Shown in pieces: positions 1-8,950 of a stretch of 64,000 nucleotides of DNA (the first letter of the stretch is position 1; each line of letters begins with the position of its first letter). The DNA is from Pseudomonas guineae (GTDB lineage: Bacteria > Pseudomonadota > Gammaproteobacteria > Pseudomonadales > Pseudomonadaceae), in assembly GCF_900113745.1 (NCBI RefSeq), contig NZ_FOQL01000001.1:558001-622000 (forward strand). The letters are read 5' to 3'. Below the pieces are notes generated by a model that was not told the origin of the DNA, did no database searches, and saw only the letters and a program-made list of their open reading frames with translations. The translations under genes were made by a program, and so were the position numbers.

Positions 1-2525
1 TTGAGGCGCGCGTCAACATCCTCAGCTTTGACACTGTCTTTCAGCTCGCGCAGGCGTTCAGTCAGCTCACGCAGCTTGAGAATCAACGGATCAGAGGCGA
101 AAAATGCATTCAGCTCGTCGGGCTTGGTCAGCCGCGCAGTACGCCGACCGAGGCTTTCCAGGATGCGTCGGGCCGCGTCGAGCAAGCCCTGAGCCTTGCG
201 CTGACGCTCGTCGAGCAGCGCCTGCTTGTGCGCCTCGAAGGTTTCCAGCAACTCTTCGCGCTTGGCCAGAATGTCGCCGAGAAATTGTTCGTGGTCACCA
301 AACTGGCTCTCCAGTTCTTCGAGCTGCACCAGCAAGCGCGACAGTTGCTCGTCGCAGCGCTCCGGGTCCTGCGCCATGGCCAAGGCATTGGTGATGCCCT
401 GGCTGAACAGTTTGAACTGCGCACCAAACTGCGCCACGGTCTCCGCCGAGCCCAAGCCCTTGCGCCGTTGTTCGGCGCGGGCCTTGGTCTGGTTCAGCCG
501 GGCGTAAACCTGGGAAATCGCTTCAACAATCTCGGTGCGCTGCGTGGCGTCATCGATGGGCAGCGAAGCCATCAGGCTGGACAGCATATCCAGGTTGCCG
601 GCCATGGCCTGCAGCGCTTGCAACGGCTCATTCAGCTGACTGACGGTTTCGGACTTCTGCGCCTGGCTATCAAGCAGCCCCAATTGCAGCACATAGGGTT
701 CCAGCGCAGCTTTACTGGCCAAGAAGTTAGAGGTGGCGGCGGCGACGTTGTCCTGAGCCGCCAGCAACTCGGACTCCATGGCATCGATGCGCGCCACGTC
801 GATATAGCGGTAATCGCGAATGGTCAGCAGTTGGCCACGCTGAGCGTTGATCGCATTGAGCGCATCAACGAAGTGCTGCACCTCATCCCAACTGTCGATC
901 AGCAGACCAGACAACAGCGCTTGTTGCCGCGTCTCAGCTTCGACCATGGCACGGGCTGACTGCTGACGAATGCTCTCAACCTTCTCGAACTCATCGAGCA
1001 CCAGCTCGCCAGTAGCCGCAATTTCGCGCAGCAACGGCGCCATGCCTTGGCACTGGGCATTACCCAGCCAGTGGTAAATATCGAACAGGCGGCGGGTGTT
1101 CAGGCACAGCTGCGTGTAGCGCTGCACCGAGACTTGCGGCGTCTCGATCTCGCGGCTAAGGCCTAACAGGTCGGACACCCCGCGCACCAGTTCGGCATTG
1201 CCGATACGCCCGAAGAAGCCGCTGCGCACCGGTTGGCGGGCGGCGAAATCATCGCTGCAGAACGGCGTCTGCCAGATCTGCATGGGGTGGATACGAGTTG
1301 GCTCTGTGCCTTCGGCGGCGAAGATCACCGTACGTCCGTCTTCCAGGCGTGCGTAGCCATGGCCGAAGATCGGGCTGTGTAACTGGCGATTGATCATGTT
1401 GTAGGTAAACAGCGCCGAACGGCCTTCTTCCGGGTGGTAGAAGATGTACTGCACGTCTTCACCATTGGGTGAGCGCACGGCGCGCTTGAAGCGCATGCCT
1501 GCCATCGGCTGTTCGAAGGCTTTTGATTCGCCGTTCTGCAGGTAATAACCGCCAGGGAAGATGATGCCGTGGTCTTCCGGCAGCTGCACGCACGCCAGGC
1601 CAATGGCATCGATACGCTCGACCTTGCGGGTCAGGCTGTTGAATACCAGGTAGCGCCACTGCTCTTCGCGGTACGGCAGCACCTTGAGCAGGATCAAGCT
1701 GCCCAGCCGGGCGAATTCGATCTGCGCATCGTCGAGGGACTGAGTCTTGTCCAGCACCGCCTCGCGGTAGACGCCCTGACCGTCTTCGGTGTTGTTTTCG
1801 ACCTTGATCGTGAGGTCGCCACCGATGGTCTCAACAAAGATGCTGTCGAGAATGTTCAGATGCGGATGGCGGCCGTTCACCACCATCTCGCGGGATGTCT
1901 TCTGCCACTCAAAATCGAACGGCGCGGGCAGCGCTATATCGCGCTCGCCACGGTTGTCGATGTAACGCACGTCCTTGCCGTCGAGCGAAATCGACCAGCG
2001 AAACACGCGAATATCGCTGATTCGCTCGCCAATCTGGAAGCTGGCCAGCAGCTTGCCGTCACGCACCAGCAGTTGCAGCAGGCGGGTATTCTTGTAGTAG
2101 GTGTAGAGCTCGTTGAAATCATTAACGAAGCTGCTCTGGCCGAGAAAGCTGTCGGCCAGCGCCACGCTTTCGGCTTCATAGCCTTCGTCCTGTTCGCTCA
2201 AGCGATACAGGGAAAACACGTCTTCGACGCGGGTTTCCTTTTTAAGCCCAATAAATACGTTGTAGCCAAACAGCAGGCTCTCGCCGACCTGGACGATATC
2301 GCGCGCAGTGCAGTTGTTCTCGGTGCGAATGCGCACCCGCCCTACCACTTCCATCTGGCTGCTGCCGAACTCCTTCAACCGCTGAGCATTCAGTGCCTCG
2401 GTAGTCTGGCGCAGGCGAAGGCCTTGCTCCTGTAAGCGCTTGTGCAGCACCTCGTAGGCGCCACCTTCGGCGACGGCCTTGTCCAATACATCTTGTGGCT
2501 GGCTAGGGGCTTGCGAGTCCGACAT
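1..2525 (-). CDS. DNA repair ATPase (DUF3686 family), N-terminal part, cut by window edge
   Basis: At least 841 codons are open from an ATG at 2525 and run off the left edge. The N-terminus (MSDSQAPSQ...) and conserved blocks such as RVRIRTENNC and ARDIVQVGE match the large pseudomonad proteins annotated 'DNA repair ATPase' (DUF3686). In that family a C-terminal AAA ATPase domain follows a long N-terminal region; that domain would lie outside the window, so ATPase activity is inferred, not seen. The visible distal part (roughly residues 530-841) is rich in Glu, Gln, Arg and Leu and looks coiled-coil. It is the last gene of a five-gene minus-strand run after the flotillin. The true cellular role is unknown; 'DNA repair' is a family label. 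Confidence 0.85.
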   Translation of the reverse strand, partial: MSDSQAPSQPQDVLDKAVAEGGAYEVLHKRLQEQGLRLRQTTEALNAQRLKEFGSSQMEVVGRVRIRTENNCTARDIVQVGESLLFGYNVFIGLKKETRVEDVFSLYRLSEQDEGYEAESVALADSFLGQSSFVNDFNELYTYYKNTRLLQLLVRDGKLLASFQIGERISDIRVFRWSISLDGKDVRYIDNRGERDIALPAPFDFEWQKTSREMVVNGRHPHLNILDSIFVETIGGDLTIKVENNTEDGQGVYREAVLDKTQSLDDAQIEFARLGSLILLKVLPYREEQWRYLVFNSLTRKVERIDAIGLACVQLPEDHGIIFPGGYYLQNGESKAFEQPMAGMRFKRAVRSPNGEDVQYIFYHPEEGRSALFTYNMINRQLHSPIFGHGYARLEDGRTVIFAAEGTEPTRIHPMQIWQTPFCSDDFAARQPVRSGFFGRIGNAELVRGVSDLLGLSREIETPQVSVQRYTQLCLNTRRLFDIYHWLGNAQCQGMAPLLREIAATGELVLDEFEKVESIRQQSARAMVEAETRQQALLSGLLIDSWDEVQHFVDALNAINAQRGQLLTIRDYRYIDVARIDAMESELLAAQDNVAAATSNFLASKAALEPYVLQLGLLDSQAQKSETVSQLNEPLQALQAMAGNLDMLSSLMASLPIDDATQRTEIVEAISQVYARLNQTKARAEQRRKGLGSAETVAQFGAQFKLFSQGITNALAMAQDPERCDEQLSRLLVQLEELESQFGDHEQFLGDILAKREELLETFEAHKQALLDERQRKAQGLLDAARRILESLGRRTARLTKPDELNAFFASDPLILKLRELTERLRELKDSVKAEDVDARL

Positions 2526-2634
2526 CGTGGTCATCCTGAATCTGCGGCGTCTTCAACCAAACAGCGCCCTGCCGAGCAGGGGCTTGTGCGACATGCGAGA
2601 GCGGTGCCACTGCGAGCGAGTGGCACCTGGCGAG

Positions 2635-4686
2635 TCAGACCTGTGAGGGCGTGCTGTCTGCGACCACAGCGGCCTTGGTCTCAACCGGTTTACCGGCCAG
2701 CAGACGGGCCAACACATCCTGCACAACCGGGCTCTTGCCGACCACACCCTCGATGGCTTTACCCACCGACAGCGACTTAGCAAAGGAATTGAAGAAATCG
2801 CCTTCGCCGCCGACGATCTCGATCTTCGCCTTGGACAGCGCTGCCGACAGTACTTCGGCCTGATCTTTGGCGATTTCCTTGTTGGCGGCGATAGCAGCCA
2901 TGGCTTCGTCGAAGTTCTTCTCCAGCTGCATGCGGAACTCTTCGTGCTGGCGGGCGTTGTCGCTCAGCGCATCGAGTGCGCTGAACTTCTTGCCCAGGCC
3001 TTCGGCTTCGGCATTCAAACGCTCAAGCAACACATGCGCTTCGGCCATACCCAGATCCTGGGTGGCTTTGGCCTTGGCTGCGCCGAGTTGCTCTTCACCA
3101 CGCGCCTGAGCGCCGAGTTTCTCTTCCAGTACCTTGGCGTCGGCCAGGCCGTCTTTCTCTTTGGCTGCAGCCTTGGCTTCGGTGACTCGCGCCTCGGCCA
3201 TGCCCTTCTCCTGGTCGCCCTTGGCTTCGGCGATCAGTTGCTCGGCATGCACGCGGGCTTCGGCTAAGCCTTCCTTCTCTTTAGCTGCCGCAGTCACTTC
3301 GCGCACTCGCGCATCAGCCAGACCTGGAGCTGCGCGCTCAGCCTCGATGCCTTCAGCCATTTTCTTCATGGCCTCGCTCTGCTTGGCCGCGGCTTCCAAC
3401 TCGGCCTGGGCCATGTTGTTGATTTCCACTGCCTTGTGCTGCGAGCGAGTTTCGTCGGCTTCAGCCTGTTTGACCTGACGCACCAGCTCCTGCTCGGCTT
3501 CGGCCTGGGCATTGAGCACCATGACCTGTTTATTGCGGTCCGCTTCGGACACTTCACGCACTTCCTTGATGCGCTCTTCTTCCTGGGCCACGGTTTTCTC
3601 GACCGCCACGCGCTCGCGGATCACTCCGGCAATATTCTTGCGTTCAACTTCCAGGGCTTTTTCTTTCTCGATGCGTTGCAGCTCGACTTCGCGCTCGCGG
3701 GAGACGATTTCCAGATCCCTGGCACGGGTGACTTTTTCCACCTCGATAACCACGGCACGCTGACGGTTCTGCTGCGCCACTTCGACTTCGCGCTGATGGT
3801 TCTCGGCGCGGATATCCAGCTCCTGCTGGGTATTGATACGTGCCTGCTCGGACTTCAAACGCTCTTCTTCCTGCACCTTGAGCGTTTCGGCTTCTTCACG
3901 AGCCCGAATGGTTTCGATCTCGCGCTTCTGCCGCGCCACTGCATCGGCTTCCTGGCGCTCGAGGGACAGCGTGGCCTCGCGGGTTTCAACGTTCTTTTTC
4001 TTGATCGCCAGCTCTTCGTTACGCTCCAGTTCGTTGGTGATAACGTTCTGCGCAGCCGTCAGCTCGGTGATCTTGCGAATACCTTGAGCATCGAGAATAT
4101 TGCTCGGATCAAGCGACGCTTTGGAGGTCTGCTCCAGGTAGTCGATGGCCACGTCTTCCAGCACATAACCGTTGAGGTCGTTGCCGATCACCTCGACGAT
4201 ACGATCACGGAAATCCTGACGATTTTCGAACAGCTGGACGAAGTCGAACTGCTTGCCAACAGTCTTCAATGCTTCGGAAAATTTGGCGTTGAACAGCTCG
4301 TTGACGGCTGCACGGTCAGAGGCGCGATCAACGCCAATGGCCTTGGCCACCTTGAGCACGTCCTGCTGGGTTTCATTGACCCGTAAGTAGAACGCCACCG
4401 TAATGTCAGCGCGCATGTTGTCCTTGCAGATCAACCCATCCTTGGCGCGACGATCAACCTCCAGGGTAATCAAGGAAATCTTCATGAACTCCTTGAGGTT
4501 GATCACCGGGTAGACCAGAGCGCCGGTGAAATGCACCTTGGGGGTAGCAGACATGTCGTTGACGATCAGCGCCGTACCTTGTGGCACCTTGATATAGAAG
4601 GCTTTAAACAGAACAAAAAAGCCAAAAACAATCAGAAAAAACAGGCCTAAACCGGTCAGAAAAGGCATTAGCAACTCGAGGCTCAT
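2635..4686 (-). CDS. yqiK: Flotillin-like SPFH/band 7 membrane protein (YqiK type)
   Basis: 683 aa. A single N-terminal membrane segment (about residues 6-28) is followed by an SPFH/band 7 domain (about 30-190) and then a very long charged coiled coil (about 200-610), the flotillin layout. Flotillins assemble into membrane microdomain scaffolds. An (L/M)A(E/D)A(R/K/H)V motif recurs five times in residues about 456-557. The start is the ATG at 4686: AAAGGAG lies 10 nt upstream, whereas the longer TTG start three codons earlier would sit directly against that Shine-Dalgarno sequence. It follows the YqiJ-like gene by 27 bp, matching the yqiJ-yqiK pair known from E. coli. The C-terminus (residues 611-683) has no coiled-coil character. 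Confidence 0.9.
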   Translation of the reverse strand: MSLELLMPFLTGLGLFFLIVFGFFVLFKAFYIKVPQGTALIVNDMSATPKVHFTGALVYPVINLKEFMKISLITLEVDRRAKDGLICKDNMRADITVAFYLRVNETQQDVLKVAKAIGVDRASDRAAVNELFNAKFSEALKTVGKQFDFVQLFENRQDFRDRIVEVIGNDLNGYVLEDVAIDYLEQTSKASLDPSNILDAQGIRKITELTAAQNVITNELERNEELAIKKKNVETREATLSLERQEADAVARQKREIETIRAREEAETLKVQEEERLKSEQARINTQQELDIRAENHQREVEVAQQNRQRAVVIEVEKVTRARDLEIVSREREVELQRIEKEKALEVERKNIAGVIRERVAVEKTVAQEEERIKEVREVSEADRNKQVMVLNAQAEAEQELVRQVKQAEADETRSQHKAVEINNMAQAELEAAAKQSEAMKKMAEGIEAERAAPGLADARVREVTAAAKEKEGLAEARVHAEQLIAEAKGDQEKGMAEARVTEAKAAAKEKDGLADAKVLEEKLGAQARGEEQLGAAKAKATQDLGMAEAHVLLERLNAEAEGLGKKFSALDALSDNARQHEEFRMQLEKNFDEAMAAIAANKEIAKDQAEVLSAALSKAKIEIVGGEGDFFNSFAKSLSVGKAIEGVVGKSPVVQDVLARLLAGKPVETKAAVVADSTPSQV

Positions 4687-4713
4687 TACAATCAATCTCC
4701 TTTGATAAACAGG

Positions 4714-5358
4714 CTAGATGCCCTTGAACTCGTCTTCGGTAATCACCCGATAGGCGTGTTCGGCCTCCAGGTACTCCAGCAACACCACACGGTCGCCACG
4801 CTTGAAGCCATGGGACTCTTCGGCACGTACCCGCAGAATCAGCCCAGCGCCCCCATCCTCAAGCGTTGCTTCACCCTGAGTCAGGGTTACCCGCCCGCTA
4901 CGCACGACGGCAATTTGCCCAAGTACTGACTTGCTAGTGGTAGCTTCCAGTTTTAGAAACAACGGCCGCAGTGGCCGAATCAGCATGCCTACGACAGGTA
5001 CAACAGCGATCAGCGCCGCCGCAACTACCAGTAAGCCGAGGGGATAACGCAAAACGCCCAAGGGCAAAAAGCGCAACAGGAACAATTCTGCGAAATAGCA
5101 GAGCGTCCAGGAAAAAAAGAACAGCAGGGTGAGAATCAGCGTCACCGGCACGCCATTCAGGCCCAGTTTGAGCAAGAGCCCAGCCAGACCTTCGGGATGC
5201 ATTGAGTGGCTTTCCAGAGAAGAGTCGACTTCGATATCCAGCAGATCGACATCAACAATCCCCATCGCGGCGACCAGCCAATAGAGAATCGCCACGCAGA
5301 GCGCAAAGCTGAGCAGCACTACGGGGAACGACAACGAAGTCTGTATGAATAACTCCAT
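4714..5358 (-). CDS. yqiJ: YqiJ-like inner-membrane protein with OB-fold C-terminus
   Basis: 214 aa. Hydrophobic segments lie at about residues 11-33, 70-90 and 105-128, followed by a soluble C-terminal domain (about 145-214) that contains QIAVVRSGRVTLTQGEATL and ends in a short beta-rich stretch, consistent with the NfeD/OB-fold domain of YqiJ proteins. In this family the protein is encoded beside a flotillin and is thought to help anchor or organise it in the membrane. Here the order PspA-like, YqiJ, YqiK is co-directional with short gaps. The ATG at 5358 is preceded by AGGA within about 12 nt. Function is inferred from family and neighbours. Confidence 0.82.
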   Translation of the reverse strand: MELFIQTSLSFPVVLLSFALCVAILYWLVAAMGIVDVDLLDIEVDSSLESHSMHPEGLAGLLLKLGLNGVPVTLILTLLFFFSWTLCYFAELFLLRFLPLGVLRYPLGLLVVAAALIAVVPVVGMLIRPLRPLFLKLEATTSKSVLGQIAVVRSGRVTLTQGEATLEDGGAGLILRVRAEESHGFKRGDRVVLLEYLEAEHAYRVITEDEFKGI

Positions 5359-5414
5359 CTTCTTTACATCCTGGTAGTAGAAGAAGCGGGAGCCGTAGCT
5401 CCCGTATTAGCGAC

Positions 5415-6116
5415 TCAGGCTTCTGGCTTAGCCCGGACCTTCAAGCGCGCCAGCACGCTGTCAGCACTGGCGTTGTCCGCGACGATACCCGCCGCGCGCA
5501 ATTTGGCATCCAAGGCATCATCCGGGGCGCTGGTTGCGGCCAGCTCAGCAGAGGCTTCCATCTTGGCTGCACGCTCGGCTTGCTTGAGCTTGATCCGCTC
5601 CAGCGACTCAACTGCGGTATGCAGCTTGGCCTGTGAACCGCCGTAACGCTGCGCCACCGCCATCTGCGCCTTCTGCACGCTTTCAGTGGCTTTAACCGTA
5701 TCAACCTGCTGTTTCAGGCGCTTGATATGCCCCTCCGCCTGGGTCACAGCCTTGCGTAGCTGCGCAACACTGGCGGCAAAACCCTCAGCCTGCTCGTGGT
5801 CGCTGGCCTGCTCGGTTTCCAGATTGGCGATCTTCTCGGCAATTTCTTTAGCCAAGTCTTCATTGCCTGCATCCAGAGCCTTGAGCGCGTACTGCTCGTA
5901 CTCGGAGACCTTCGCCGTGCTCTTGCTCAGGCGATCACTGGCCAGTTTCTGCTTGGCCATGATTTCAGCCAGTGCTTCCTTGGACTTGCGCAGCTCCAGA
6001 TCAGCATCACGAATCTCCTGATCGAGAATTCGCAGCGCCTGCCCATCCACCACCGCCTCGCCCACTTCATTCGCGCCACCACGCAGCGCCGTTAGCAACT
6101 TGCTCCAGACGTTCAT
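5415..6116 (-). CDS. PspA/IM30 family protein (YjfJ-like)
   Basis: 233 aa, almost wholly alpha-helical with heptad-like Ala, Glu, Lys and Gln, as in PspA/IM30 (ESCRT-III-like) proteins that bind membranes under envelope stress. The start MNVWSKLLTALRGG resembles the amphipathic helix of the family. TAAGGAG lies 7 nt before the ATG at 6116. It begins 11 bp after the DUF2170 gene, so the two are surely co-transcribed; E. coli yjfI-yjfJ has the same pairing. No PspF or PspBC genes are nearby, so regulation differs from the classical psp operon. My recollection is that the P. aeruginosa counterpart is PA3731. Confidence 0.87.
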   Translation of the reverse strand: MNVWSKLLTALRGGANEVGEAVVDGQALRILDQEIRDADLELRKSKEALAEIMAKQKLASDRLSKSTAKVSEYEQYALKALDAGNEDLAKEIAEKIANLETEQASDHEQAEGFAASVAQLRKAVTQAEGHIKRLKQQVDTVKATESVQKAQMAVAQRYGGSQAKLHTAVESLERIKLKQAERAAKMEASAELAATSAPDDALDAKLRAAGIVADNASADSVLARLKVRAKPEA

Positions 6117-6127
6117 CGCATCTCTCC

Positions 6128-6751
6128 TTAAGCGTCGATCTTGAGGAAGCCTTCATAGGCTTCGGTGGCCTTGATCACGTTGTCGGCCAGCAATTCGATC
6201 TCGAAGACCACATCGGTCAAGGTCGAAGCGGAGCTCAGCGCACCAAACATGGTGTAGCAAGGCTGACCGTCCGGCAGCGTTTCCAGGCCGATAGAGGACA
6301 GCGGGAACAGCTTGTGGGTACGCAGCACCTCTTCATTGAAAGCAGCACTGTCACGCACATCGGCGGCGGGCCAAAGCAGGCTTTCAACCACAATCTGCTC
6401 GCCAAACACCGCAATAAACACTGGCAGATCACCGTACTCATGCATGGTGACATGCAAGCTGGCATCGGCACTTTGAATCAACTCAACGCTCGCCTGATCA
6501 CCCTTGAATAGTTCGGCAGCCGACAGCGCATCGTATAAAGCCTGTGCAGTCCAAATCTGCGGCATGCTCATACCCTCCTCCGTGTCCATAGAAGCCAACC
6601 GAACTAATTGCGGCTGACGCAGTTTTCGTTCAAACGCCATAAGTAGCGGGGCGTGCTCTGGCAGTATCCAAACCTCTTTCTTCACCAAGCCCTGCTCGCG
6701 CAGGCGCTGACGAAAAAGACGCTGGTAGTGGGCTGATGATTTGCTTTCCAT
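6128..6751 (-). CDS. DUF2170 family protein (YjfI-like)
   Basis: 207 aa. The N-terminal 55 residues are basic (SSAHYQRLFRQRLREQG, then KKEVWILPEHAPLL), suggesting a small nucleic-acid or protein binding segment; the rest is an acidic globular domain with no membrane segment. It is recognised as DUF2170/YjfI by its place directly upstream of the PspA-like gene and by general resemblance. Function is unknown. It is the first gene of the five-gene run. No clear Shine-Dalgarno sequence precedes the ATG at 6751; a weak TAGG lies 10 nt upstream. See the notes on the upstream repeats. Confidence 0.75.
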   Translation of the reverse strand: MESKSSAHYQRLFRQRLREQGLVKKEVWILPEHAPLLMAFERKLRQPQLVRLASMDTEEGMSMPQIWTAQALYDALSAAELFKGDQASVELIQSADASLHVTMHEYGDLPVFIAVFGEQIVVESLLWPAADVRDSAAFNEEVLRTHKLFPLSSIGLETLPDGQPCYTMFGALSSASTLTDVVFEIELLADNVIKATEAYEGFLKIDA

Positions 6752-7089
6752 AAACGCAGCCTAGACCCACACATGTAATGATTCAAGTCATCACATGTAA
6801 TATCTTCAAGAATTCATCTCACCAACAATCAGGCACGCGAACGCTGCCCGGAAAGAGCAGTGATAGAAAAGTTAAGAAGGGAGGAGTAATGCAGAAGATA
6901 AACCATCCAGGTTTGGTGACATCAAGCATCCATTTGTAGCCGCAGTTTAACGCCAGACCACCCACCAACTAAACCACCAATACTGCCAAAAGCATCCCAG
7001 CCAGCGCTGCTCGATAGCTTTCATGGACATATGACGCAGCACCCCGCAATCGAATAGCCTTGAGCAGCCCAAGCACAACGGAAGCCCCC
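6752..7089. promoter_or_regulatory. Divergent intergenic region (338 bp) between DUF2170 and CoA-transferase genes
   Basis: AT-richer than its surroundings. The 10-mer CACATGTAAT occurs twice in direct orientation (6770-6779 and 6792-6801), 22 bp apart, flanking an imperfect palindrome (ATGATTCAAGTCAT). This is a plausible operator for the DUF2170-led operon. On the minus strand TTGAAT and TAGGCT are 17 bp apart, but that -10 box would end only 6 nt before the start codon. On the plus strand AAGGGAGGAG precedes an ATG at 6889 that opens a 16-codon reading frame closing at 6939. I see no longer gene here. Confidence 0.5.
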
Positions 7090-8289
7090 ATGAGCACAAT
7101 CAACAAACCTCTCGCAGGCCTGAAAGTCATCGAACTCGGCACCCTGATCGCTGGCCCTTTTGCCGCACGTATCTGCGCCGAATTTGGTGCGGAGGTGATC
7201 AAGGTAGAATCGCCGGATGGTGGCGATCCGCTGCGTAAGTGGCGCAAGCTTTATGAAGGTACGTCGCTGTGGTGGTTTGTGCAGGCGCGCAATAAACAAT
7301 CAATCACCCTCAACCTTAAGCATGAGGCCGGACTGGAGGTGCTGAAAAAGCTGCTCAGCGAGGCCGACATTCTGATCGAGAACTTCCGCCCCGGCGTGCT
7401 GGAAAAACTCGGCTTGGGCTGGGACGTTCTGCACGCACTGAACCCCAAGCTGGTAATGGTGCGCCTCTCCGGTTTTGGCCAGAGCGGGCCGATGAAAGAC
7501 CAGCCAGGTTTTGGTGCCGTCGGCGAATCCATGGGCGGACTGCGCTATATCACCGGCTTCGAAGATCGCCCGCCGGTGCGCACTGGTATCTCGATTGGCG
7601 ACTCAATTGCGGCGCTGTGGGGCGTGATCGGCGCACTGATGGCGCTGCGGCATCGCGAGGTCAACGGCGGTAGCGGCCAGGTGGTCGACGTAGCGCTGTA
7701 CGAGGCGATCTTCGCGATGATGGAATCCATGATTCCAGAGTTCGACGTGTTCGGCTTTATCCGCGAGCGCAGCGGCAACATCATGCCCGGCATCACGCCC
7801 TCCTCGATCCACACCAGCGCCGATGGCAAACACATCCAGATTGGCGCCAACGGCGACGCGATTTTCAAGCGCTTTATGCACGCCATCGGCCGTGACGATC
7901 TCGCCGAAGCACCGGACCTGGCCAGCAATGATGGCCGCGACGCCCGCCGCGACGAACTCTATGGCGTGATCGACCGCTGGGTGGGCTCACTGCCGCTGGA
8001 ACAAGTACTGGCCATGCTGAACCAGGCCGAGGTACCGGCCAGCCGGATCTTCAGCGCTGAGGACATGTTCCACGATCCGCAATTTCTCGCCCGCGAGATG
8101 CTCCTGTCGGCCAAGCTGCCCGGCGGCAAAGCCTTCAAGATGCCTGGCATCGTGCCCAAGTTGTCGGAAACCCCTGGCGGCGTGGAGTGGGTCGGCCCGG
8201 AGCTGGGCGAGCATAACCAGGTGGTACTCAACGCCCTTGGTTACAGCGACACGCAGATCGCCGAATTAAAAACCCTCGGAGCCATTTAA
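7090..8289 (+). CDS. CaiB/BaiF family (class III) CoA-transferase
   Basis: 399 aa, the usual length of class III CoA-transferases, which move CoA between carboxylic acids through acyl-aspartyl intermediates. The family pattern is clear: an N-terminal LAGLKVIELGTLIAGPFAAR, then GAEVIKVE, the NFRPGVLEKLGLG block, and the probable catalytic Asp171 in GISIGDSIAALWG. The ATG at 7090 has GGAAG 5 nt upstream and gives the usual N-terminus; a TTG start ten codons earlier adds an atypical leader. The substrate cannot be told from sequence. The next gene starts 4 bp after its stop. Confidence 0.9.
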   Translation: MSTINKPLAGLKVIELGTLIAGPFAARICAEFGAEVIKVESPDGGDPLRKWRKLYEGTSLWWFVQARNKQSITLNLKHEAGLEVLKKLLSEADILIENFRPGVLEKLGLGWDVLHALNPKLVMVRLSGFGQSGPMKDQPGFGAVGESMGGLRYITGFEDRPPVRTGISIGDSIAALWGVIGALMALRHREVNGGSGQVVDVALYEAIFAMMESMIPEFDVFGFIRERSGNIMPGITPSSIHTSADGKHIQIGANGDAIFKRFMHAIGRDDLAEAPDLASNDGRDARRDELYGVIDRWVGSLPLEQVLAMLNQAEVPASRIFSAEDMFHDPQFLAREMLLSAKLPGGKAFKMPGIVPKLSETPGGVEWVGPELGEHNQVVLNALGYSDTQIAELKTLGAI

Positions 8290-8293
8290 CGCC

Positions 8294-8932
8294 GTGCTGT
8301 TCTCCGACCCGATCAATAGCCCAACCCGGAGCCTGGTCACCGAGCTGCGCGACTACCGCGAATGGCATCAGGGCCGCAGCCGCTATAGCGTGTGGATACT
8401 GCCAGTGCAGTGTCCTGCACTGCTCGCACGCATCACTTATATCCAGCAGCAACTGGCCGACTTGCTGCACCCTCAAGGCCAGCGCCAGGCGCATATCACC
8501 CTGTTTGTGTGCGGCTTTGCCAGTGGCGTGCAACGGCGTGACGACGATTTCAGCAAGTCGCAGTTACAGCAGCAACTCAAAGCACTGGGCCGACAACCGC
8601 GGCACGCCTTGAACGTGTCGATTGGCCAACCCGACAGCTTTGCCAGCGCGGCCTTTCTCCCGGTCGACGACCCAGCAGGGCAATTACTGGCGTGGCGCGA
8701 ATGCCTCGGCGAGCATACCGATGAAGTGCGCCAAAGCCCCTACCACGCTCACATCACCCTGGGCCTGTATAGACGCAGCGTTGACGCCGCGTTGATTCGT
8801 CAGCGCCTGGATGCACTGAGCGAACCCAGCCCACGCCCGCTCAAGGTTAATACCGTGCAGTACGGCCACTACCGTGCGCGCCAGCTATTCAGCCCGCTGC
8901 GCATCCAGCACAGCCTGCGCCTCGGCGGCTGA
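8294..8932 (+). CDS. 2H phosphoesterase (2'-5' RNA ligase-like protein)
   Basis: 212 aa. Two HxT motifs, His67-x-Thr69 (AHITLFV) and His153-x-Thr155 (AHITLGLY), about 85 residues apart, define the 2H phosphoesterase fold of bacterial 2'-5' RNA ligase/cyclic phosphodiesterase (LigT/ThpR) proteins. The likely chemistry is on 2',3'-cyclic or 2'-5' phosphodiester bonds, but the substrate is unknown. The start is a GTG with CGGAG 12 nt upstream, only 4 bp after the CoA-transferase stop, so the pair is probably one transcript. It converges on thrC. Confidence 0.8.
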   Translation: MLFSDPINSPTRSLVTELRDYREWHQGRSRYSVWILPVQCPALLARITYIQQQLADLLHPQGQRQAHITLFVCGFASGVQRRDDDFSKSQLQQQLKALGRQPRHALNVSIGQPDSFASAAFLPVDDPAGQLLAWRECLGEHTDEVRQSPYHAHITLGLYRRSVDAALIRQRLDALSEPSPRPLKVNTVQYGHYRARQLFSPLRIQHSLRLGG

Positions 8933-8950
8933 GGCAAAACCTAGCGGCAT

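Noticed and set aside
1569..2435. 288-codon open frame on the plus strand opposite the DUF3686 ATPase gene
   Set aside because: The minus-strand frame carries conserved family blocks throughout, so the plus frame is an antisense artefact.
3436..4386. 316-codon open frame on the plus strand opposite the flotillin gene
   Set aside because: It mirrors the highly biased Glu/Ala/Arg coiled-coil coding on the other strand; the protein is low-complexity and has no family features, while the minus-strand gene is complete.
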